Positions 26,757-36,110 of a DNA stretch of 64,000 nt are shown piece after piece. The stretch's first letter is position 1; each line of letters starts with the position of its first letter. Source of the DNA: Gillisella vitis. Lineage in GTDB: Bacteria; Pseudomonadota; Alphaproteobacteria; Rhizobiales; Rhizobiaceae. The notes under the pieces were generated by a model. It saw only the letters and a list, made by a program, of their open reading frames with translations, ran no database searches and had not been told where the DNA came from. The position numbers and the translations under genes were made by a program. The stretch lies in the NCBI RefSeq assembly GCF_021559775.1, contig NZ_CP056047.1:2232001-2296000 (forward strand). The letters run 5' to 3'.

Positions 26757-26787
26757 AAAAAGCGCCGACAATTCGGCGCTTTTTTTG
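26757..26787 (+). terminator. Bidirectional terminator between queF and DUF2076 gene
   Basis: AAAAAGCGCCGA and TCGGCGCTTTTT flank loop CAAT, with seven Ts on the + strand and five on the complementary strand, so it can serve both convergent genes. Confidence 0.92.
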
Positions 26788-26825
26788 TCTGGATCACAAC
26801 ATAGCGTGCTGACAAGCATGCATAC

Positions 26826-27662
26826 TCACGCATTCATACTGTCATCGCCACCGAAATCACTGTCATCGAAGCTGCTATTGTCATAGCTGTCATTATCAGT
26901 GTCCAGGCTGGCCTGCTGGACGCCGCTGTCATCATTTTGGGCGGGCGTATCGTCGCGGCCATTCTCGGTGATGTTGTAGGTATTGTTGTTGATGATGGTT
27001 TCCTCGACCGGTGCTTGAGCCATGCCGCCGAGACCGCCCATGCCGCCAGCGCCCAGCATATTGCCGAAGCCGCCGCCGTGGCTAGAGAAGATGTCACGCA
27101 CCGCATCAGCCACCAGCACGCCACCGGCAACGCCTGCCGCCGTGGTCAGGGCACCGCGCAGAAAGCCGCCGCCTGCTGGAGCTGCTGCTGGTTGTTGTCC
27201 CGGTTGCTGCCATTGGCCGCCTGAAGGCACGCCTCCCCAAGGGCCGGATTGTGGCGGGGCGCTGCGGCTGTAATCGTCATAGCCACGGTTCTGCGCTGGT
27301 GCCGCACCCCAAGGCCCTGCGTTGCGGGATGGCGCAGGCGCCGGACTGCCGCCTCCAAAAATCGAGCTGATGCCGCCTAGGAAGCCACCGCTTTGTTGCT
27401 GAGCGGGCGGTTGGGCCGGTCCACGGGACAGTTCATCCTGCAAATGGGCGATCTGGTCTTCGAGATCGCGGATCTTGGCGGTCGCTGCCTCCAGGCCTTT
27501 TTCCTGAATAATCACCGCCTGGGCCAGATAATAGGTGGCATAGGGCTGGCTGCGCAATTCGCCTTCGATCAGGCTTTCGGCTTCGCGGTCGCGCGGCGTT
27601 GAAGACGCCTGGCGCACGCGGTCAAACAATTGGGTCAGTAACTGGCGCTCTTCCGGTGACAT
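26826..27662 (-). CDS. DUF2076 domain-containing protein
   Basis: 278 residues. The N-terminal part MSPEERQLLTQLFDRVRQASSTPRDREAE is the DUF2076 signature; a predicted coiled coil follows (AATAKIRDLEDQIAHLQDEL), then a low-complexity Gly/Pro/Gln-rich region and an acidic, Asp/Ser-rich C-terminus (DNDSYDNSSFDDSDFGGDDS). The start with a CGGAG ribosome binding site was chosen among three nearby ATGs. Alphaproteobacterial family of unknown function, possibly periplasmic-ligand or envelope-stress related. Confidence 0.8.
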   Translation of the reverse strand: MSPEERQLLTQLFDRVRQASSTPRDREAESLIEGELRSQPYATYYLAQAVIIQEKGLEAATAKIRDLEDQIAHLQDELSRGPAQPPAQQQSGGFLGGISSIFGGGSPAPAPSRNAGPWGAAPAQNRGYDDYSRSAPPQSGPWGGVPSGGQWQQPGQQPAAAPAGGGFLRGALTTAAGVAGGVLVADAVRDIFSSHGGGFGNMLGAGGMGGLGGMAQAPVEETIINNNTYNITENGRDDTPAQNDDSGVQQASLDTDNDSYDNSSFDDSDFGGDDSMNA

Positions 27663-27765
27663 GGATCTCATCTCCGATGACATGACTGAACCTGATCTAG
27701 GATCGCAATCATGGCTGTTCCAAGCCCTTGTGAATTACAAATATGTAACCTGTTCTGGTCCACGA

Positions 27766-27794
27766 CGAAAAACGGCGGGATTTCTCCCGCCGTT
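27766..27794 (-). terminator. Terminator of hupE/ureJ-like gene
   Basis: Read on the minus strand, AACGGCGGGA and TCCCGCCGTT pair around GAAA and are followed by a T run (complement of GAAAAA at 27767-27772). It lies 25 bp after the minus-strand stop. Confidence 0.85.
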
Positions 27795-27818
27795 GCTGGT
27801 TTGACCTTGAATGACTTA

Positions 27819-28394
27819 TCAGCCCAGCATCAGGGCAGCACCGCCAAGCGCTGTGGCTACGCCGAGCAGCCGGGTGATGCGCGGGCCGAAGCGGTTGAGA
27901 CCGACGCCAAGGCCAATACCGACTGCATGCAGGGCGGCGGTAGCGATCAGGAAGCCGAGGCCGAATTCCAATGCACCGGCGCCAGCCAGTTCGGTGCCAT
28001 GCGCATAGCCATGGAACAGCGCGAAAAGAGCGACGACGGCGGAAGCGCCAGCGGCGGGCATGCGCACGGCAGTTGCCACCAGCAGGCCGAGAGCCATGAC
28101 GGAGGCCAGGATGGCTGGCTCAACGAAGGGAAGATGCACCCCTGCCAGCGCCAGAAGAAAGCCGATGGCCATGGTGCCGACAAAAGCGGCGGGCACGGCA
28201 TAGAGCGCCTTGCCACCCTGCTGCGAGGCCCAAAGACCGACGGCAACCATCGCCATGATATGATCAGGTCCGGTCAGCGGATGGGAAATCCCGGCCAGAA
28301 CCGAGCCGTGTTCGGCAGGATTAAGATGGGCGAAAGCCGGAGCGGCGGCGCTTGCGAAAATGGCAGCGGTGAATGAAATGCGTTTGAACATCAA
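27819..28394 (-). CDS. HupE/UreJ-family membrane protein
   Basis: 191 residues with signal peptide (AAIFASAAAPAFA) and about six helices. Histidine motifs typical of the family are present: AHLNPAEHGSVLAGISHPLTGPDHIMAM and HGYAHGTE. HupE/UreJ proteins import nickel (or cobalt) for hydrogenases and urease. No hydrogenase or urease genes are in the window. Ribosome binding site GAGGGA precedes the tandem ATGATG. Confidence 0.88.
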   Translation of the reverse strand: MMFKRISFTAAIFASAAAPAFAHLNPAEHGSVLAGISHPLTGPDHIMAMVAVGLWASQQGGKALYAVPAAFVGTMAIGFLLALAGVHLPFVEPAILASVMALGLLVATAVRMPAAGASAVVALFALFHGYAHGTELAGAGALEFGLGFLIATAALHAVGIGLGVGLNRFGPRITRLLGVATALGGAALMLG

Positions 28395-28595
28395 CAGTCC
28401 CTCTTTTGGTCAACCTGGCGTCCGGGATTCGGTCCCGCCGATTTTCTCTTTATGTCAGCCGCAAATGTAACGTAAGCAATTTTCAATTGTCCATGCGCAA
28501 TTTGCCGGGGATGCGGCTTCGTCACAGCTCTTGCCTTGCACTCCCATGTCCCTGCGCCACATATACACGAATGAACGTTGCCCGGAGAAACTCAA

Positions 28596-30047
28596 ATGTT
28601 TGCCTTTGACAATAGCTATGCCCGTCTGCCGGAGCCGTTTCACGCCGCCGTTTTGCCGCAACCCGTGGCGCAGCCGAAGCTGATCCGGTTCAATCATGCG
28701 CTTGCGCAGGATCTGGGCCTGGACATGGAAGGCAAGGATGACACGGCTCTGGCAGAGATCTTTTCCGGCAATCGCATCGTTCAGGGCGCCAGCCCATTGG
28801 CCATGGCCTATGCCGGGCATCAATTCGGCAATTTCGTGCCGCAATTGGGCGATGGCCGCGCCATCCTGCTGGGCGAGGTGCTGGACCGTCACGGGCGGCG
28901 GCGTGATATCCAGCTGAAAGGCGCAGGCCCCACACCCTTTTCCCGCAATGGCGACGGGCGCGCAGCGCTTGGCCCTGTGATCCGCGAATATATCGTCTCG
29001 GAAGCCATGCATGCGCTCGGCCTTCCCACCACACGGGCGCTGGCCGCCGTTGCGACCGGCCAGCCGGTGCGACGCGAGATGGCGCTGCCCGGCGCGGTCC
29101 TGACGCGGGTTGCCGCCAGCCATATCCGCGTCGGCACCTTCCAGTTCTTTGCTGCCCGCCAGGATAATGACAGCCTGAAGGCATTGGCCGATCATGTCAT
29201 CGACCGGCATTATCCCATCCTGAAAGATGCAGACAACCGCTATCTGGCACTGCTGAACGCCATTGCCGACCGGCAGGCGGCGCTGATTGCCCGTTGGCTA
29301 TCGATCGGCTTCATCCATGGGGTGATGAATACCGACAATGTCGCGGTATCAGGCGAAACCATCGATTTCGGCCCCTGCGCTTTTCTGGATGAGTATAATC
29401 CGAAAAAGGTGTTTTCCTCCATCGACCAGCGCGGCCGCTATGCCTATGCCAACCAGCCCGGCATTGGCCAATGGAACATGGCGCGGCTGGCGGAATGCCT
29501 GCTGCCGCTGTTTGACGGCGGCGAAGACAAGGCCGTGGAAGACGCCAATGCGGCGCTGGCCCGCTTCGGCGAAGTGTTCCAGACCTATTGGCTCGCCGCC
29601 TTCCGCGCCAAGCTGGGCGTGACCGGTAATGATGAAGCCGATCTGGCGCTGATCAACGATTTCCTTGGTTTGATGGAGACCCATGAGGCCGATTTCACCT
29701 TGACCTTCCGCCAGCTCGGCAGGATCGCCGGAGGCGGCGTGGCACAGGATCTGATCCCGGAAACCGACGCACTGATCGCCTGGCTGATCCGTTGGCGCGC
29801 AAGGCTTGGCACAGAGCGCCCGGCAGAGATGATTGAAGCGGAAATGCAAACTATCAACCCTGCCCTCATTCCGCGCAACCACCGCATCGAAGAGGCAATC
29901 TCGGCGGCGGTCTATGACGATTATTCGTTCTTTGAACGGCTGACGCAGGCCCTGGAACAACCATTTGAAGAATTGGAAGACACCGCGGATCTCAGAGTGC
30001 CGCCGAAAGCGGAAGAGAGAGTGACGCGAACATTTTGCGGGACGTGA
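28596..30047 (+). CDS. selO: SelO family protein (protein adenylyltransferase, YdiU)
   Basis: 483 residues, close to the usual SelO length. Pseudokinase-fold motifs: GAGPTPFSRNGDGRAALGPVIREYIVSEAMHALGLPTTR, then FIHGVMNTDNVAVSGETIDFGPCAFLD, the inverted active site. SelO transfers AMP from ATP to Ser/Thr/Tyr of redox proteins. The bacterial form ends without selenocysteine; here it ends at FCGT. Start set by a CCGGAG ribosome binding site. Confidence 0.92.
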   Translation: MFAFDNSYARLPEPFHAAVLPQPVAQPKLIRFNHALAQDLGLDMEGKDDTALAEIFSGNRIVQGASPLAMAYAGHQFGNFVPQLGDGRAILLGEVLDRHGRRRDIQLKGAGPTPFSRNGDGRAALGPVIREYIVSEAMHALGLPTTRALAAVATGQPVRREMALPGAVLTRVAASHIRVGTFQFFAARQDNDSLKALADHVIDRHYPILKDADNRYLALLNAIADRQAALIARWLSIGFIHGVMNTDNVAVSGETIDFGPCAFLDEYNPKKVFSSIDQRGRYAYANQPGIGQWNMARLAECLLPLFDGGEDKAVEDANAALARFGEVFQTYWLAAFRAKLGVTGNDEADLALINDFLGLMETHEADFTLTFRQLGRIAGGGVAQDLIPETDALIAWLIRWRARLGTERPAEMIEAEMQTINPALIPRNHRIEEAISAAVYDDYSFFERLTQALEQPFEELEDTADLRVPPKAEERVTRTFCGT

Positions 30048-30191
30048 CAGTTCCGCGCTATACCCAAACCTCTATTCGAAGCGAGGTCTCGTCCAGTAGC
30101 AATCAACCATATGCAGCAGCGGGCTTAAGTCACTGAAACCAATTGCAGGCTCAAACGTTCCCTCCAGCGACAAACCTTGGGGGACGAACAC

Positions 30192-31154
30192 ATGAGATGC
30201 AAAACGCTGCTGCTGGCCTTAAGCCTGATATGCCTGAGCGGCGCATCTCTCCCTCCAAAAGACGCCCTTCCCGAGCAGGGCCCCATACCCGATAGCAAAC
30301 CGAAAACCGCAACCGATACGCCAGATGCTTCCTCCGGCGTTAAAATCCCAGATACAAAAGATCCAGACACAAAAGATGATGTCAGCAAGCCCGGCGACAA
30401 ATCCGCCCTGGTTCCGGCACCGGACACTGTTCCCGTGCCGACGCCCTCGCCCGCCGCGCCAACCCCTGTCCCGGCCCCTACCCCGGCCTCACCTGCTCCA
30501 TCCTCCCAAACGCCACCCGCATCGGCAGAACCGGCACCGGCCCCAGCTCCGGCACCGCCTCCACCACCGCCGATCATGACGGAGGACCCGCAGGCCTATG
30601 GGCAGTGCCTTAAGGATCTGAAGGCGGCAGGCGCGCAATTTACCGAACGGCCCCGGATCGATGACGGCGACGGTTGTGGCATCGACAAGCCGCTGGAGGT
30701 GACGGAAATCCTGCCGGGCGTCAGCTTGAAGCCGAAGGCAACTCTCCGCTGCGCGGCGGCACTGGAACTTTCGGAATGGATGCGCACTCTGGTTATTCCC
30801 GCCGCCGATCAGGCGCTTCCCGACAAAGGTCGGCTGAAGGCCGTGGACCAGGCCTCCTCCTATATCTGCCGTAACCGCAATAGCCGCAGCGATGGCAAGA
30901 TGTCCGAACATGCCAAGGGCAATGCGCTGGATATTGCCGGCTTCGAGTTTGAAAAGGGCAACGTGCCGATGAAGATCGTGCCGGACAGCGAACCAACCCT
31001 GCCCGGCGCGTTCCAGCGCACCATCAATTCCTCAGCCTGCCTGTATTTCACCACCGTTCTGGCACCCGGAGCCGATGAAACCCACAAGGATCACCTGCAT
31101 CTGGATCTCATCAAACGCCGCAACGATTACCGCGTCTGTCAGGAGCCGAATTGA
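30192..31154 (+). CDS. Extensin-like C-terminal domain protein (exported, Zn-peptidase-like)
   Basis: 320 residues. Signal peptide MRCKTLLLALSLICLSGA, then a proline/alanine-rich linker (about residues 70-130: PAPAPAPAPPPPPP) and the extensin-like_C domain. The domain contains MSEHAKGNALDIAGF and HKDHLHLDL, the metal-binding pattern of LAS-type peptidoglycan peptidases, plus conserved cysteines. This suggests periplasmic peptidoglycan binding or cleavage. GGGGGA ribosome binding site. Confidence 0.85.
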   Translation: MRCKTLLLALSLICLSGASLPPKDALPEQGPIPDSKPKTATDTPDASSGVKIPDTKDPDTKDDVSKPGDKSALVPAPDTVPVPTPSPAAPTPVPAPTPASPAPSSQTPPASAEPAPAPAPAPPPPPPIMTEDPQAYGQCLKDLKAAGAQFTERPRIDDGDGCGIDKPLEVTEILPGVSLKPKATLRCAAALELSEWMRTLVIPAADQALPDKGRLKAVDQASSYICRNRNSRSDGKMSEHAKGNALDIAGFEFEKGNVPMKIVPDSEPTLPGAFQRTINSSACLYFTTVLAPGADETHKDHLHLDLIKRRNDYRVCQEPN

Positions 31155-31169
31155 TCGAAACCGGATCTC

Positions 31170-33356
31170 TCAGAACTTCTGAGAGATGGCGATTTTGAAA
31201 TAACGACCGGCCTCGGAGTAAAGCGCATTGGCGTTAGCGACGTCCTTCACTTCAAGCGCGTCGTAATATTGCTTGTCGAACAGATTGTAGACACCGGCCT
31301 GAAGGCGCAGGCCCTTGGCCTGTTCCGGCTCCCACCAGCCCGTCAGATTGACGACGCCGTACCCGGCTGGCTTGGTGGAGGCGCTGGAGTCGTCGGAGAC
31401 GGCAGCGGCGGCCACCAGACTGACATCCGCGCCCCAGGTCTGCCGTTCATAGCCGACACCGACAATGGCTTTCAGCGGTGCCACCGTGCTCAACAGCTCG
31501 TCGGTATCCAGATCCACACCACGCGCATAGAACATCGAGCCATGTAGATTGATGCCGTTGGTGAAGGTCTTGTGGCCCTCGATCTCGACGCCGCTGATGC
31601 GGACATTGGCGCGGTTGATATATTCATAGGTCCCAAGCACATAGCCCGTCGTGCGGATGATGTCCGAGGTGTCGATGAAATTCTTGTAGCGGGTGGTAAA
31701 GGCGCTGATCCGGCCACCGAAATCCTCGTTGCCAAGATTGGCACCGACATCGAAGCCCCAGCTGGTTTCCGGCTTCAGATCGGGATTACCGATTGAGCGA
31801 TAGAGCGGGGAATTGTCGTAATCCACATAGAGCTGATAGGCGTTGGGCGATTTAAACGCCGTGGAGAACTGGGCGTAAAGCTCGGCATCCGGCGTCGCCT
31901 GCCAGGCGGCGCGCAGCTTGGGAGAGAGGTGGGCGCCGTCCTGACCCTCCGGCATGGTTCCCTTATAGCTGTCGGTCTCCTGCGGGTCTTCCTTGTACCA
32001 ATCGACGCGCAGGCCAGGCGTCAGCGAAACGGGACTGTTGCCCAGCGAAATCTTGTCCTCGACAAAAGCGCCGAGCTTGTAGGAATTAACATCAGGCGAG
32101 TAGGATTGGTTGGTGTGGTAATAGGCGCAACCGGATACGTAGGTGACTGAGCAGGTGTCCTGACCGGCGAGATAATAGCTGCTCTGGCTGAAGCGGAGAT
32201 CGGTGCCGAAGGTCAGCTTGTGGTTCAAAGCACCAGTGCTGAAATCGGAATTGGCATAGCCATTGAACCCGTAATCACGCTGCTCGCTTTCCATGGACCG
32301 GTCGTAAATGCCGATTGGCGCCGTCAGGCGGTAGCTGGATGTGCCTTCCACGCGGGTTGCGCGCTGCCAATAGAGGGTGGCGAAGGCACTGTCGATCCAG
32401 CTGTCGGCAGAGGTGCTGTCATAGACGTAGTCAAGCGAAACCCGGTCGCGGCCCTTGTCCTGGATATAATCGTAATCACCGGCGCGATAGGTGGTGCCGT
32501 AGCTGGTATTGGACTTGTAATCCTTCTTGGAATTATAGTCGTAATGCTCAGCCGTCAGGCCGATCGTATGACCGCCTTCCAGCTCCTGGCGGATCTTGAA
32601 CAGGAAATTGCGGTCGTTATAGCTCATCGGATCGGCTTCGGTCCGGGTTCCCCTGGTGCCGCCGACATCGCCTGTTGTTTCGGTCTCATGGCCGTATTTG
32701 TAGGAAGACTGGAACAGTACCGAGGTATTGTCGAATTTCTTGGCAATCGCGCCTGAGGCCGTCAGCGAGCGGTCCGAGCCATCATAGCCAAGCTTGGCGA
32801 TACCGCCAAAGCTCTTGCCGTCGCCAATCAGGTCCTCCGGCTCATAGGTATGCAGGAGCAACGCGCCGCCGAGTGCGCCGGACCCGGCGCGGCTGGAATC
32901 GGCGCTGTGCAGCACGTCCACCGACGACAGCGAATTGAAATCATAGGTGTCGGCACCGCCGCCATAGCTATAAACCGTGTCGAAGAAATAGGGCACCGGA
33001 ATGCCGTCGATGGTCGTCAGCACCCGGTCGGCCTCCAGGCCGCGAATGTTGACGCTCTTGGAATTCTTCACATAGGTCACACTCGGCTCAACCGTATTGC
33101 CGAGGTCATCGACATCGTCGATCTGCTTCTTCTGCAATTGCTCGGCCGAGGTATGGGTCGCCACCGGCGTGTCTTCCACAGACCCCTTTACAACCTTCTG
33201 GCCCTTGACGGTAATGGTCGAAAGTTCGGTCTGGCCAGAAGAGCCGCTGTTTTCCGCCGTTTTTGCCGCTTCCTGCGCAATGACAGGCACGGCCGCATAA
33301 AATGAGCAAAGTGCCGTGCAGGCAAGCAGAACAGGCCGAATTCCCCGAAAAGACAT
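31170..33356 (-). CDS. TonB-dependent heme/hemoglobin-type outer membrane receptor
   Basis: 728 residues. Signal peptide MSFRGIRPVLLACTALCSFYAAVPVIAQ, TonB box STITVKGQ, plug domain (VNIRGLEADRVLTTIDGIPVPYF ... SRAGSGALGGALLLHT) and a 22-strand barrel ending in Phe. The NPDLKPETSW motif matches the heme/hemoglobin receptor subgroup. Upstream are two TGA-N9-TCA boxes, consistent with iron control by RirA. No hmu or heme-transport genes are adjacent; a HugZ-like heme protein is encoded 9.5 kb away. The ATG at 33356 leaves a normal signal peptide; longer starts do not. Confidence 0.9.
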   Translation of the reverse strand: MSFRGIRPVLLACTALCSFYAAVPVIAQEAAKTAENSGSSGQTELSTITVKGQKVVKGSVEDTPVATHTSAEQLQKKQIDDVDDLGNTVEPSVTYVKNSKSVNIRGLEADRVLTTIDGIPVPYFFDTVYSYGGGADTYDFNSLSSVDVLHSADSSRAGSGALGGALLLHTYEPEDLIGDGKSFGGIAKLGYDGSDRSLTASGAIAKKFDNTSVLFQSSYKYGHETETTGDVGGTRGTRTEADPMSYNDRNFLFKIRQELEGGHTIGLTAEHYDYNSKKDYKSNTSYGTTYRAGDYDYIQDKGRDRVSLDYVYDSTSADSWIDSAFATLYWQRATRVEGTSSYRLTAPIGIYDRSMESEQRDYGFNGYANSDFSTGALNHKLTFGTDLRFSQSSYYLAGQDTCSVTYVSGCAYYHTNQSYSPDVNSYKLGAFVEDKISLGNSPVSLTPGLRVDWYKEDPQETDSYKGTMPEGQDGAHLSPKLRAAWQATPDAELYAQFSTAFKSPNAYQLYVDYDNSPLYRSIGNPDLKPETSWGFDVGANLGNEDFGGRISAFTTRYKNFIDTSDIIRTTGYVLGTYEYINRANVRISGVEIEGHKTFTNGINLHGSMFYARGVDLDTDELLSTVAPLKAIVGVGYERQTWGADVSLVAAAAVSDDSSASTKPAGYGVVNLTGWWEPEQAKGLRLQAGVYNLFDKQYYDALEVKDVANANALYSEAGRYFKIAISQKF

Positions 33357-33490
33357 GGTGCAAACTTTCAATACGGCGCACGAAACCCCTCGGCTGCAGG
33401 GCAGTGCAGCCGGCTTCGCACGCAATTGGTCGTCCCCGAAACAAGCCGCCGTCAGAAAAGACGCGCCTTAATTCGGACACTTATTAAACA

Positions 33491-33505
33491 TGATTTTTTA
33501 TGTCA
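33491..33505 (-). promoter_or_regulatory. RirA-type iron-responsive operator (distal)
   Basis: TGA-N9-TCA exactly, within an AT-rich stretch 135 bp upstream of the receptor start. Matches the iron-responsive operator consensus described for rhizobial RirA. Confidence 0.55.
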
Positions 33506-33517
33506 AGATTAAAAACA

Positions 33518-33532
33518 TGATTAAATAAATCA
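33518..33532 (-). promoter_or_regulatory. RirA-type iron-responsive operator (second copy)
   Basis: TGA-N9-TCA centred in a 9-bp inverted repeat AACATGATT/AATCATGTT with 5 bp between. Lies 12 bp from the first box, between the divergently read receptor promoter region and the fhs stop. Confidence 0.6.
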
Positions 33533-33579
33533 TGTTATATTTTGCACTTTAGTGATGTAAAGCAACGCAGCACTATTCT

Positions 33580-35247
33580 TTAAAACAGGCCTTCGACCAG
33601 CCCATCATCATCAAGCCGGATGGTTTCGGCTGCCGGCTTTCTCGGCAGGCCGGGCATGGTCATGATATCGCCGGTGATGGCCACCACAAAACCGGCACCC
33701 GCTGATAGCCGCACGTCGCGCACATGCACTTCATGGCCATCGGGAGCGCCGAGCAGCGACGGGTCGGTAGAGAAGGAATACTGGGTTTTGGCGATGCAGA
33801 CCGGCAGGTCGCCATAGCCCATAGCCTCAAACTGGGATAGTTGGTCGATGACAGCGCGGTCCGCAGTGACACTCCCCGCACGGTAAATCCGCTTGGCGAC
33901 GGTTTCGATCTTGGCAAACAGCGGCATGTCGTCCGGATAAAGCGGCTGGAAATCGGCAATGCCGCTGTCGGCCATGGCCGCCACTTTCCTGGCCAGTTCC
34001 TCAATGCCCGCACCACCCTCGGCCCAATGACGGCAGAGCACGGCTTCGACGCCGATACGGGCGGCATAGTCCTGCAAGGCTGCGATTTCCGCCGGCGTAT
34101 CCGACAGGAAATGGTTGATAGCGACAATGACAGGCACACCAAAGCCCCGGACATTTTCCACATGCCGCCCAAGGTTGACAGCACCCCGGACCAGGGCGGC
34201 CACATCCTCGTGGCCAAGCTCCGTTTTGGCGACACCGCCATTCATCTTCAACGCCCGCACCGTAGCGACGATGACGGCAGCCGCCGGGCGAAGACCGGCC
34301 TTGCGGCATTTGATATCGAAGAACTTTTCAGCCCCCAGATCGGCGCCAAACCCCGCTTCCGTCACCACATAATCGGCAAGCTTCAGGGCCGCCCGCGTCG
34401 CCACCACCGAATTGCAGCCATGGGCAATATTGGCAAACGGACCGCCATGCACCAGCGCCGGATTGTTTTCCAGCGTCTGCACCAGATTGGGCTGCATCGC
34501 CTCCTTCAACAGCACTGTCATGGCTTGATGGGCCTTGATATCACGGGCATGCACGGGCGTTTTGTCCCGCCGGTAGCCGATGACGATCTGGCCCAACCGC
34601 TCTTCCAGATCAGCCAGATCACGGGCCAGACAGAGGATGGCCATCACTTCGGAGGCAACCGTGATATCGAAGCCGGTTTCGCGCGGAAAGCCGTTGCGAA
34701 CGCCACCCAGCGCCCCGACCATCTCGCGCAGCGCACGGTCATTCATGTCCACCACCCGGCGCCAGGCGATACGGCGCGTATCGAGATCCTGTTCATTGCC
34801 CCAGTAAATATGGTTATCGATCATCGCCGCCAGCAGGTTATGCGCGGAGGTGATGGCGTGGAAATCGCCGGTGAAATGCAGGTTAATGTCTTCCATCGGC
34901 ACGACCTGCGCCCGCCCGCCACCGGCAGCGCCACCCTTGACCCCGAAACAGGGACCAAGCGACGGCTCGCGCACGCAGACCATGGCCTTGGCGCCGATAC
35001 GGTTCAGCCCATCCACCAGGCCGACCGTGGTCGTGGTCTTGCCCTCGCCTGCTGGTGTCGGATTGATTGCCGTCACCAGGATGAGCTTGCCATCCTTGCG
35101 ATCTTCAAGCGAATGCAGGAATGAAGCGCTGATCTTAGCCTTGTCATGGCCATAGGGCTGCAAATCACCGGGGCTGATTCCCAAACGCTCGCCAATCTGC
35201 GTGATCGCAAGCTTCGATGCTGCACGTGCAATTTCAATATCCGACAT
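33580..35247 (-). CDS. fhs: Formate-tetrahydrofolate ligase
   Basis: 555 residues, normal length. P-loop [17 protein letters not shown] around residue 62-78, then [20 protein letters not shown] and [18 protein letters not shown], all strongly conserved. It makes 10-formyl-tetrahydrofolate from formate and ATP for one-carbon metabolism. Monocistronic here. Confidence 0.96.
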   Translation of the reverse strand: MSDIEIARAASKLAITQIGERLGISPGDLQPYGHDKAKISASFLHSLEDRKDGKLILVTAINPTPAGEGKTTTTVGLVDGLNRIGAKAMVCVREPSLGPCFGVKGGAAGGGRAQVVPMEDINLHFTGDFHAITSAHNLLAAMIDNHIYWGNEQDLDTRRIAWRRVVDMNDRALREMVGALGGVRNGFPRETGFDITVASEVMAILCLARDLADLEERLGQIVIGYRRDKTPVHARDIKAHQAMTVLLKEAMQPNLVQTLENNPALVHGGPFANIAHGCNSVVATRAALKLADYVVTEAGFGADLGAEKFFDIKCRKAGLRPAAAVIVATVRALKMNGGVAKTELGHEDVAALVRGAVNLGRHVENVRGFGVPVIVAINHFLSDTPAEIAALQDYAARIGVEAVLCRHWAEGGAGIEELARKVAAMADSGIADFQPLYPDDMPLFAKIETVAKRIYRAGSVTADRAVIDQLSQFEAMGYGDLPVCIAKTQYSFSTDPSLLGAPDGHEVHVRDVRLSAGAGFVVAITGDIMTMPGLPRKPAAETIRLDDDGLVEGLF

Positions 35248-35329
35248 CAGCCTCTTAACCCTGTCTCTACACCGTTTCCGGCACTTTTCCTTCAGGACGC
35301 TCGCACTCCAGCGCCGTGCGTTTACCCTT

Positions 35330-35425
35330 TACATCATGTCTTCAAGATGCTCACGCATCCCTGCCGCGAAAGCATTGAAAATATCGCAAAGGCATCAGCT
35401 GCTTGGGATATTTGCAAAGGCAATA
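35330..35425. repeat. Dispersed intergenic repeat, copy 1
   Basis: Contains GATGCTCACGCATCC at 35346, GCATCAG at 35392 and GCTTG at 35401. The same elements at the same spacing (46 and 9 bp) occur at 39288-39347. The first element is itself a small hairpin (GATGC/GCATC). Lies about 100 bp upstream of the fhs start. Confidence 0.6.
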
Positions 35426-35652
35426 CGATTGGCTATCTTCCATGGCGCATCGTATTACCGCATAATTCAGCGCGCCCGGTAGAGCGCGACACAAAAATTC
35501 TCGTGCCTGCGGAAAATCTCGGTCAATCCATGAAACAGCCCACCCCGACGAACTCATCGGCAGGGGCAAATGAACAGCCTAAATCATCATAAAGCCCTGC
35601 ATGATCCATCCCATTTTAAAGTAGGATTTTACGGATAAGGAGTTATGCAGGC

Positions 35653-35763
35653 CCTAGTGCATCGATCCAAACGGAGGCTTCAGCCGAGTTTGGAAAAATC
35701 GATGCATAAACAAAAAATGAGTGCACGAAAGCATGAACGAAGTGAATGCGTCAGTGCACTAGG
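35653..35763. repeat. Structured palindromic element (two hairpins within a terminal inverted repeat)
   Basis: The ends CCTAGTGCA (35653-35661) and TGCACTAGG (35755-35763) are perfect 9-bp inverted repeats. Inside, TGCATCGAT (35658) pairs with ATCGATGCA (35698), continued by CCAAAC/GTTTGG and GGCTtcaGCC, making a long hairpin. A second hairpin follows (AGTGCAC ... GTGCACT, with GCAT/ATGC). About 110 bp, no coding content; resembles a MITE or rhizobial intergenic repeat. Confidence 0.65.
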
Positions 35764-36110
35764 CGCGGTAAGCTCAACAGAAGGCGCTTATTTTCGCAAG
35801 ACACGTTATTACCTTGACTTTTAGGGGGACTGGCGCTCATTTAACACTCACTTCAATGCATTTCCGACCGCATGGACGCGGAAGCGCCACAGCGGAAGAA
35901 ATACAACCGAAGGCAAGCATCAGCGCAACCATTTCAATTAAAGCGAAAGATATATATTTTTTCGCTAATGAGTTCACAGGGTTTTGAAAGACATTTTTTG
36001 AAATTAATCGATAAGAACTTTCGAAAGCTCTAGGATTTAATATATAAAATCCCCCTATATCCACTTAGTCGCCAAACACACCGCCCTTACCTCAAATTCA
36101 GTCGCCCCAC

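Larger units (their letters stand above)
35248..36110. other. Gene-free 863-bp region with repeats
   Basis: No convincing gene. It holds the dispersed repeat (35330-35425), the double-hairpin element (35653-35763) and, from about 35830, an AT-rich tail before the LuxR gene. A 75-codon frame on the minus strand at 35837-36064 has no supporting ribosome binding site or family. Confidence 0.6.

Noticed and set aside
33841..35124. 427-codon plus-strand frame opposite fhs
   Set aside because: Shadow of fhs.
35837..36064. Small 75-aa minus-strand membrane-like protein
   Set aside because: AT-rich noncoding stretch, no ribosome binding site, no family; kept only as part of the intergenic description.
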